Source: an uncultured PS1 clade bacterium (lineage in GTDB: Bacteria; Pseudomonadota; Alphaproteobacteria; MED-G09). From it: DNA of 61,961 nucleotides. Shown in pieces: positions 57,132 to 61,961 of the stretch (its first letter is position 1; every line of letters starts with the position of its first letter). The stretch covers positions 1-61,961 of the forward strand of contig CACOFZ010000008.1 in the NCBI GenBank assembly GCA_902626605.1. The letters run 5' to 3'. Below the pieces are notes generated by a model that was given only the letters and a program-made list of their open reading frames with translations, searched no databases and had not been told where the DNA came from. Both the position numbers and the translations under genes were made by a program.

Positions 57132-58016
57132 TTATAGAGCTTCTGCCCCTGAAATAATTTCAATTAATTCAGATGTGATAGTTGCTTGCCTTGATCTATT
57201 ATAGGTAATTTTTAACTTATCAATCATCTCATCTGCATTTCGTGTAGCATTGTCCATGGCCGTCATTCTAGCGCCTTGCTCACTTGCAAAATTTTCTAAG
57301 AGCGCACTAAAAACCTGAATAGATAAATTTTTAGGCAGTAAATCACTTAAGATTTCAACTTCGCCAGGCTCATACTCATAGCATGCTTCTTGCAAAGATT
57401 TACCTTCATCACTGCCCTCTTCTAAATAATAAGGGATTATTACTTGCTCAGTAGGTATTTGAGTTAACACAGATTCAAATTTTGAAAAATAAAGATGACA
57501 AATATCAAATTTATCTTCTTCAAAAAGATTAATAATTTTTTGAGATATTGCATCGCCTTGTTCAAAACTTAAATTACGGACTTCGGAAAAATCAAAAAAT
57601 TCTATAATTCTATCTCCAAATTCTCTTGATAGAGAAGCCTTTCCCTTTTTACCAACACAAATAAATTGAACCTCTCTCCCTGAACTAATTAATTCTCTGG
57701 CTTTTTGACTAGCTAGCCTGACAATTGATGAATTAAAACCACCACATAAACCACGCTCAGAGGTTGCAATAACAAATAAATATCTCTTTGATTTACCATT
57801 CCCAACTAGAAGCTTAGGTGCATTGTCGTCACCATCCATTTCTTTTGATAAATTACCTACAACTTCAGATAACTTATCAGAATAGGGTCTTGTGGACTCA
57901 ACAGCATCTTGAGCTTTTCGTAGCTTTGATGCTGCAACCATCTGCATTGCCCTTGTAATCTTTTGTGTTGAAGTAACACTGGATATTCTATTTCTAAGTT
58001 CTTTTAAATTAGCCAT
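57132..58016 (-). CDS. atpG: ATP synthase F1 subunit gamma
   Basis: 294 residues. The N- and C-terminal helices (MANLKELRNRISSVTSTQKITRAMQMVAASKLRKAQ and RMTAMDNATRNADEMIDKL...NRSRQATITSELIEII) form the central stalk; GERGLCGGFN is the family hallmark. It is the rotor shaft joining the F1 head and the c-ring. Six bases after atpA. Confidence 0.97.
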   Translation of the reverse strand: MANLKELRNRISSVTSTQKITRAMQMVAASKLRKAQDAVESTRPYSDKLSEVVGNLSKEMDGDDNAPKLLVGNGKSKRYLFVIATSERGLCGGFNSSIVRLASQKARELISSGREVQFICVGKKGKASLSREFGDRIIEFFDFSEVRNLSFEQGDAISQKIINLFEEDKFDICHLYFSKFESVLTQIPTEQVIIPYYLEEGSDEGKSLQEACYEYEPGEVEILSDLLPKNLSIQVFSALLENFASEQGARMTAMDNATRNADEMIDKLKITYNRSRQATITSELIEIISGAEAL

Positions 58017-58022
58017 AATTTG

Positions 58023-59561
58023 TTAACTATTTTTTTTGAAATTATCCAAAAAACTATCTAAAGCTTTTTTAAGAAGATCTTCACTTTCATCACTTAATGT
58101 ATTACTGGATCTAATATCATCAAGGATATTAGTATAATCCTTTTTAATAGTTTCCATTAGCTGATCTTCAAACTCAGAAATCTGATTAACTTCAATTGTG
58201 TCCATGTAACCATTAACACCAGCGTAAAGAAGAATAACCTGTTCTTCAGTGGCTAATGGTGAAAATTGACCTTGCTTTAATAGCTCGGTAAGACGTTCAC
58301 CTCTTGCAAGAAGTTTTTGTGTTGAGGCATCTAGATCAGATCCAAACTGAGAAAAGGCAGCCATTTCTCTATATTGAGCTAATTCGCCCTTAATAGAACC
58401 GGCAACTTTCTTCATTGCTTTTGTTTGAGCTGCCGAGCCAACTCTTGAAACTGATAATCCAACGTTTACAGCTGGTCTAATTCCTTGAAAAAATAAATCA
58501 GTTTCCAAAAAGATTTGACCATCTGTAATTGAAATAACATTGGTTGGAATGTAGGCAGAAACGTCATTTGCTTGAGTTTCGATAATTGGGAGAGCTGTCA
58601 ATGAACCTCCTCCATTATCGTCATTAAGCTTTGCAGCACGCTCTAATAAACGTGAATGAAGATAAAATACATCACCAGGATATGCTTCACGTCCTGGAGG
58701 CCTTCTTAATAAAAGTGACATTTGTCTATAAGCAACGGCTTGTTTTGATAGATCATCGTAAACAACTAATGCATGCATAGAATTATCACGGAAAAACTCT
58801 CCCATAGCACAACCTGTAAATGGTGCCAAAAATTGAAGTGGCGCTGGCTCAGAAGCAGTGGCAGCTACAACAATTGAATATTCTAAAGCCCCATTCTCTT
58901 CCAAAGTTTTTACTATTTGAGCAACAGAGGATCTTTTTTGACCAATAGCTACATATATACAATATAATTTTTCTTTCTCATCACCAGATGCGTTTACTTC
59001 TTTTTGATTTAAAATTGTATCAACAGCAACGGCAGTCTTACCTGTCTGTCTATCACCAATAATAAGTTCTCTTTGACCCCTTCCAATTGGTATCAAGGAA
59101 TCAATTGCTTTCAAACCTGTCTGCATTGGTTCATTAACAGATTGTCTTGGTATTATACCCGGAGCCTTAACATCAACTCTACGCATTTCAGAGGATTCTA
59201 TAGGTCCTTTTCCGTCAATAGGATTGCCTAATGAGTCAACAACCCTTCCAAGAAGGCCTTTACCTACAGGTACTTCAACAATTGAGCCTGTCCTTTTAAC
59301 TGTATCTCCCTCTTTAATTGATGAGTCATCTCCAAAAATAACAACACCAACATTATCTTCTTCAAGGTTTAAGGCCATCCCTTTAATATTCCCAGGAAAC
59401 TCAACCATTTCTCCTGCCTCAACATTATCGAGTCCATAAATTCTTGCTATACCATCGCCAACAGATAAAACCTGACCAATTTCAGAAACTTCAGCTTCCT
59501 TACCAAATTCTTTTACTTTCTTTTTTAATATTGCTGATATCTCAGCGGGCTGTATATCCAT
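58023..59561 (-). CDS. atpA: ATP synthase F1 subunit alpha
   Basis: 512 residues. [16 protein letters not shown]-loop, [59 protein letters not shown], and [15 protein letters not shown]. The regulatory nucleotide-binding subunit. N-terminal residues contact delta. Two bases after atpH. Confidence 0.98.
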   Translation of the reverse strand: MDIQPAEISAILKKKVKEFGKEAEVSEIGQVLSVGDGIARIYGLDNVEAGEMVEFPGNIKGMALNLEEDNVGVVIFGDDSSIKEGDTVKRTGSIVEVPVGKGLLGRVVDSLGNPIDGKGPIESSEMRRVDVKAPGIIPRQSVNEPMQTGLKAIDSLIPIGRGQRELIIGDRQTGKTAVAVDTILNQKEVNASGDEKEKLYCIYVAIGQKRSSVAQIVKTLEENGALEYSIVVAATASEPAPLQFLAPFTGCAMGEFFRDNSMHALVVYDDLSKQAVAYRQMSLLLRRPPGREAYPGDVFYLHSRLLERAAKLNDDNGGGSLTALPIIETQANDVSAYIPTNVISITDGQIFLETDLFFQGIRPAVNVGLSVSRVGSAAQTKAMKKVAGSIKGELAQYREMAAFSQFGSDLDASTQKLLARGERLTELLKQGQFSPLATEEQVILLYAGVNGYMDTIEVNQISEFEDQLMETIKKDYTNILDDIRSSNTLSDESEDLLKKALDSFLDNFKKNS

Positions 59562-59563
59562 TA

Positions 59564-60133
59564 TTAGACCTCATTCATAACATTTTTAATAGATTTTAAA
59601 CGAGTTAGCAGTGAAGTATCTATCATTTTAGATCCCATTTGTACCACTAAGCCTCCCAAAATTTCTTCATCTACTATTACCTCAACATCAACATCTAATG
59701 AAAAATGATCAGATAACATTAATTTAATATTTTTCTTTTGTTCATCACTCATAGGTCTTGCAGAAGTAACTTTTGCAGTAGCTTGTTTGTTTAGATTTAG
59801 TAAAAAAGAGTGAAAAGCTTTAATTATTTCTGGTAACAAAAAAAGTCTTCTATTCTCGCACAAAACTCCAATAAAATTTTTAATAATTCCGTCAACTTTC
59901 ATTGTTTCTAGAATGTCATTCATCAATGAAAGTTGTTCATCTGCGGAAAAAATTGGACTTTTGATAACAGATTTAAAATCATTATTACTTTCTATTAGTG
60001 AAGCAATCGATAATAATTGATTGTCAATTTCTTTGATAAATTTAGTATTTTTTTCTTCTTGAGCTATTTCAAAAAGTGATAACGCATATCTACCTGGCAA
60101 ACCTGTTGCAGAATCTGATATTGATTGGCTCAT
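59564..60133 (-). CDS. atpH: ATP synthase F1 subunit delta
   Basis: 189 residues. N-terminal helical bundle ([35 protein letters not shown]) and the C-terminal domain [33 protein letters not shown] with the conserved GGxV and D-x-S/T pattern. It ties the F1 head to the b stalk. First gene of the operon. The 139-base gap to priA contains no promoter I can place with confidence. Confidence 0.95.
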   Translation of the reverse strand: MSQSISDSATGLPGRYALSLFEIAQEEKNTKFIKEIDNQLLSIASLIESNNDFKSVIKSPIFSADEQLSLMNDILETMKVDGIIKNFIGVLCENRRLFLLPEIIKAFHSFLLNLNKQATAKVTSARPMSDEQKKNIKLMLSDHFSLDVDVEVIVDEEILGGLVVQMGSKMIDTSLLTRLKSIKNVMNEV

Positions 60134-60272
60134 AAAATATAACCTATTTTTTATAAGTTATTGAATAATAACGATAATTTATAAATATTTTCTTCAGAAG
60201 ATATTTTTAAAATCTTTCCTAAATGGTGGTAACATAAGCTTTTGATCCATGCAATATCAGAAAGTGATTCTC

Positions 60273-61961
60273 TTATAAAAAATAATAAGGATCAATATCA
60301 ATGGACATTCTTATAGAAGACGGTTTTTTTAAATTATCAGTCCATAAATGCAAAAACTTTTGAATATTTATATCCTTATTTGCTTTAATTAAAAGTCTAT
60401 ATCTTATCCTTCCTCTTACCTTTGTAATTGATGCTGGGGCAGGCCCAAGAACAACAACACCTTTTAATAATGGTATATTTCTTTTTAAGACTCTACAGAA
60501 GGAAATTATCTTTGATTCATCTTTATCCGATATTATTATCGAGGATAATTTTCCATAGGGGGGTAGCTTATTTTTTTCTCTAATACTAAGTTCGGTATCA
60601 ATAAATTCATCTCTAGTGCCTTTTATAAGTGATTGTATTACTGGATGGTTTGGAAAATAAGTTTGCAAAAAAGCTCTGCCTTTACGATCTTCTCTACCAG
60701 CCCTGCCTGCAACCTGATGTAATAATTGATAGGTTCTTTCTGCGGCCCTTAAATCACCATTAGCCATTCCCAAATCAGCGTCAATTACGCCAACACATGT
60801 AAGGGATGGGAAATGATGACCTTTCGAAATAATTTGTGTACCAACTAAGATATCTACTAAACCATTTTTCATATCAGAAAGGATTTGATGTGACTTTAAA
60901 GAATTATCGGATGAAAGCGTTTCAACTCTGGAATCTGGGAAATAAGAAATAATCTCTTCAGTAACTCTCTCTATCCCCGGTCCATAAGCAATAAGAGAAT
61001 TTTTTGAATTACATGATTTACAATCTTTGACTGGCTTTATAGAAAAACCGCATTGATGACAAATTAACCTGTAATTATATTTATGCTCAACAAGATATGA
61101 ATCACATTTAGGGCATTCTATTCGACTTCCACATTTCTTACACAGTGTTAGAGGAGCATAACCCCGTCTATTTAAGAAAATTAGAGCCTGTTCGCCATTT
61201 GATAGTGATTTTTTTATTTCTAATTTTAAGCTTTCTGATATCCACTCTTGGCTCTTATATTCTTCATCACGCATATCAATAAATTTAATTGAAGGCAATT
61301 CTGCTTTTCCAACTCTCTTGGGAAGATTGAGCCTAGAATATTTACCTTCATTAATATTATAAATTGTTTCAAGCGAGGGAGTAGCGGATACCAGTACTAC
61401 AGTAGCCATTTCTTGAAAACCAAGTGAAATAGCCATATCTCTTGCATGATATATTATACCTTCTTGTTGCTTATAAGTAATATCATGCTCTTCATCCACA
61501 ATTATCAAACCTAGATTCTTAAAAGGCAAAAATAAGGAGGACCTTGCTCCAATCACTAGTTTTGACTTTCCATTAAATATATCTTGCCAAATTTCTTTTC
61601 TTTTACCTTTAGATAGATTTGAGTGCCACACTACTGGTTTAATACCAAAACGTTTCTCTATTCTTTTAAAGAGATCAGTCGTCAAAGAAATTTCTGGTAA
61701 CAAAATTAATGATTGTTTTCCGTCATTGAATGTTTCTTCTACCGCCTCAAAATATACTTCCGTTTTTCCTGAACCAGTAACTCCATCTATTAGAAAACAA
61801 TTATAAATATTTTCTTTAATAGATTTAATGATCTTATTTTTAGCCTTCTTTTGATAATTATTTAGATTAACCTTAGATGTATTATTTAGATTAATATTTA
61901 ATTCTTGTGAAAATGGTATAGGGACTAAACATTTTTTTTTAATTAAATCCCTTATAACTGA
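60273..61961 (-). CDS. priA: primosomal protein N' (replication restart helicase), 5' truncated
   Basis: The frame runs open from the last base of the window to the stop at 60273, 562 residues; the N-terminal DNA-binding domain lies outside. Superfamily 2 helicase motifs: Walker A DGVTGSGKTEVYF, GKQSLILLPEISLT, Walker B LIIVDEEHD, and the C-terminal motifs LVGTQIISKGHHFP and RAAERTYQLLHQVAGRAGRE. The zinc-binding insert has four CxxC-type pairs (CKKCGSRIECPKC, CHQCGF, CKSCNS). It reloads the replisome at stalled forks. The TTG at 61701-61703 is internal (within LLPEIS) and not the start. Followed on the same strand by the ATP synthase operon. Confidence 0.96.
   Translation of the reverse strand, partial: SVIRDLIKKKCLVPIPFSQELNINLNNTSKVNLNNYQKKAKNKIIKSIKENIYNCFLIDGVTGSGKTEVYFEAVEETFNDGKQSLILLPEISLTTDLFKRIEKRFGIKPVVWHSNLSKGKRKEIWQDIFNGKSKLVIGARSSLFLPFKNLGLIIVDEEHDITYKQQEGIIYHARDMAISLGFQEMATVVLVSATPSLETIYNINEGKYSRLNLPKRVGKAELPSIKFIDMRDEEYKSQEWISESLKLEIKKSLSNGEQALIFLNRRGYAPLTLCKKCGSRIECPKCDSYLVEHKYNYRLICHQCGFSIKPVKDCKSCNSKNSLIAYGPGIERVTEEIISYFPDSRVETLSSDNSLKSHQILSDMKNGLVDILVGTQIISKGHHFPSLTCVGVIDADLGMANGDLRAAERTYQLLHQVAGRAGREDRKGRAFLQTYFPNHPVIQSLIKGTRDEFIDTELSIREKNKLPPYGKLSSIIISDKDESKIISFCRVLKRNIPLLKGVVVLGPAPASITKVRGRIRYRLLIKANKDINIQKFLHLWTDNLKKPSSIRMSIDIDPYYFL

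Noticed and set aside
60134-60272. TCTTCAGAAGA palindrome as a terminator of priA
   Set aside because: The stem is only five base pairs with no clear GC content; no reliable terminator can be assigned between priA and atpH.
61701-61703. TTG as the priA start
   Set aside because: The frame stays open to the window edge and includes the Walker A motif upstream, so the gene is cut by the window, not started here.

Overview
The window reads as a chromosomal segment of an AT-rich (about one third G+C by eye), compactly organised Gram-negative bacterium, most likely a free-living alphaproteobacterium of the marine type. The evidence is gene order and sequence style. An F1-only ATP synthase operon (atpHAGDC) sits without F0 genes. 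The trio pheA-kdsB-membrane cytochrome c is present. The run rplU-rpmA-obgE-proB-proA-nadD-rsfS-rlmH-ctpA-rppH is intact. The DnaX ATPase lacks the zinc cysteines in the way alphaproteobacterial DnaX does, and L21 carries a Lys/Ala-rich tail. The genus cannot be named from this sequence alone. There are no insertion sequences, prophage genes, CRISPR arrays or transcription-factor genes. No stretch longer than about 230 bases lacks a gene.

Layout. (1) 1-8.1 kb, accessory metabolism: a truncated secreted protein with a repeated domain, a cupin, a Rieske oxygenase, a VOC protein, a limonene-epoxide-hydrolase-like enzyme, a malonyl-CoA synthetase (MatB), gamma-glutamyltranspeptidase and an S58/P1 peptidase. 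(2) 8.1-21.5 kb, core genes: tRNA-Arg(ACG), rmuC, rpmH-rnpA-yidC-engB, argB, a HAD phosphatase, dapD-dapE, then on the minus strand dnaX-recR and def-fmt-truA, and nudC. (3) 21.5-27.4 kb, mixed: a GFA-family protein, a second Rieske oxygenase, amt, kdsB-pheA, and a membrane cytochrome c with an unusual duplicated coiled-coil spacer. (4) 27.5-47.7 kb, an oxidative-catabolism island of five operons: four more Rieske oxygenases, two NTF2-like partners, two ABM monooxygenases, two amidohydrolases, a P450, an NmrA-like reductase, a KstD-like flavoprotein, three SDRs, a dienelactone hydrolase, a frameshifted metallo-beta-lactamase-fold hydrolase and two MFS transporters. (5) 47.8-61.9 kb, core genes: rplU through rppH, the F1 ATP synthase operon, and priA running off the right edge.

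How the genes work together. The core blocks cover ribosome and tRNA maturation, lysine/DAP, arginine and proline synthesis, replication clamp loading and restart, and ATP synthesis. The accessory blocks look like a set of oxygenase modules: each has a Rieske alpha subunit with a small NTF2/ABM partner, dehydrogenases, hydrolases and a transporter. All six Rieske oxygenases have Glu, not the commoner Asp, at the position bridging the Rieske cluster and the mononuclear iron. None has a ferredoxin or reductase gene beside it. The substrates cannot be read from the sequence. The KstD-like flavoprotein, P450 and epoxide hydrolase make cyclic terpenoid- or steroid-like compounds conceivable, while the bridging Glu recalls quaternary-amine demethylases; both are inference.

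Points most worth a second look: the oxygenase island and its shared Glu bridge; the A8 frameshift in the MBL-fold gene; paired palindromes in the divergent promoter at 41.5 kb; the duplicated coiled coil in the cytochrome; an A11 run inside engB; and a tRNA whose 3' end lies two bases from the rmuC start.
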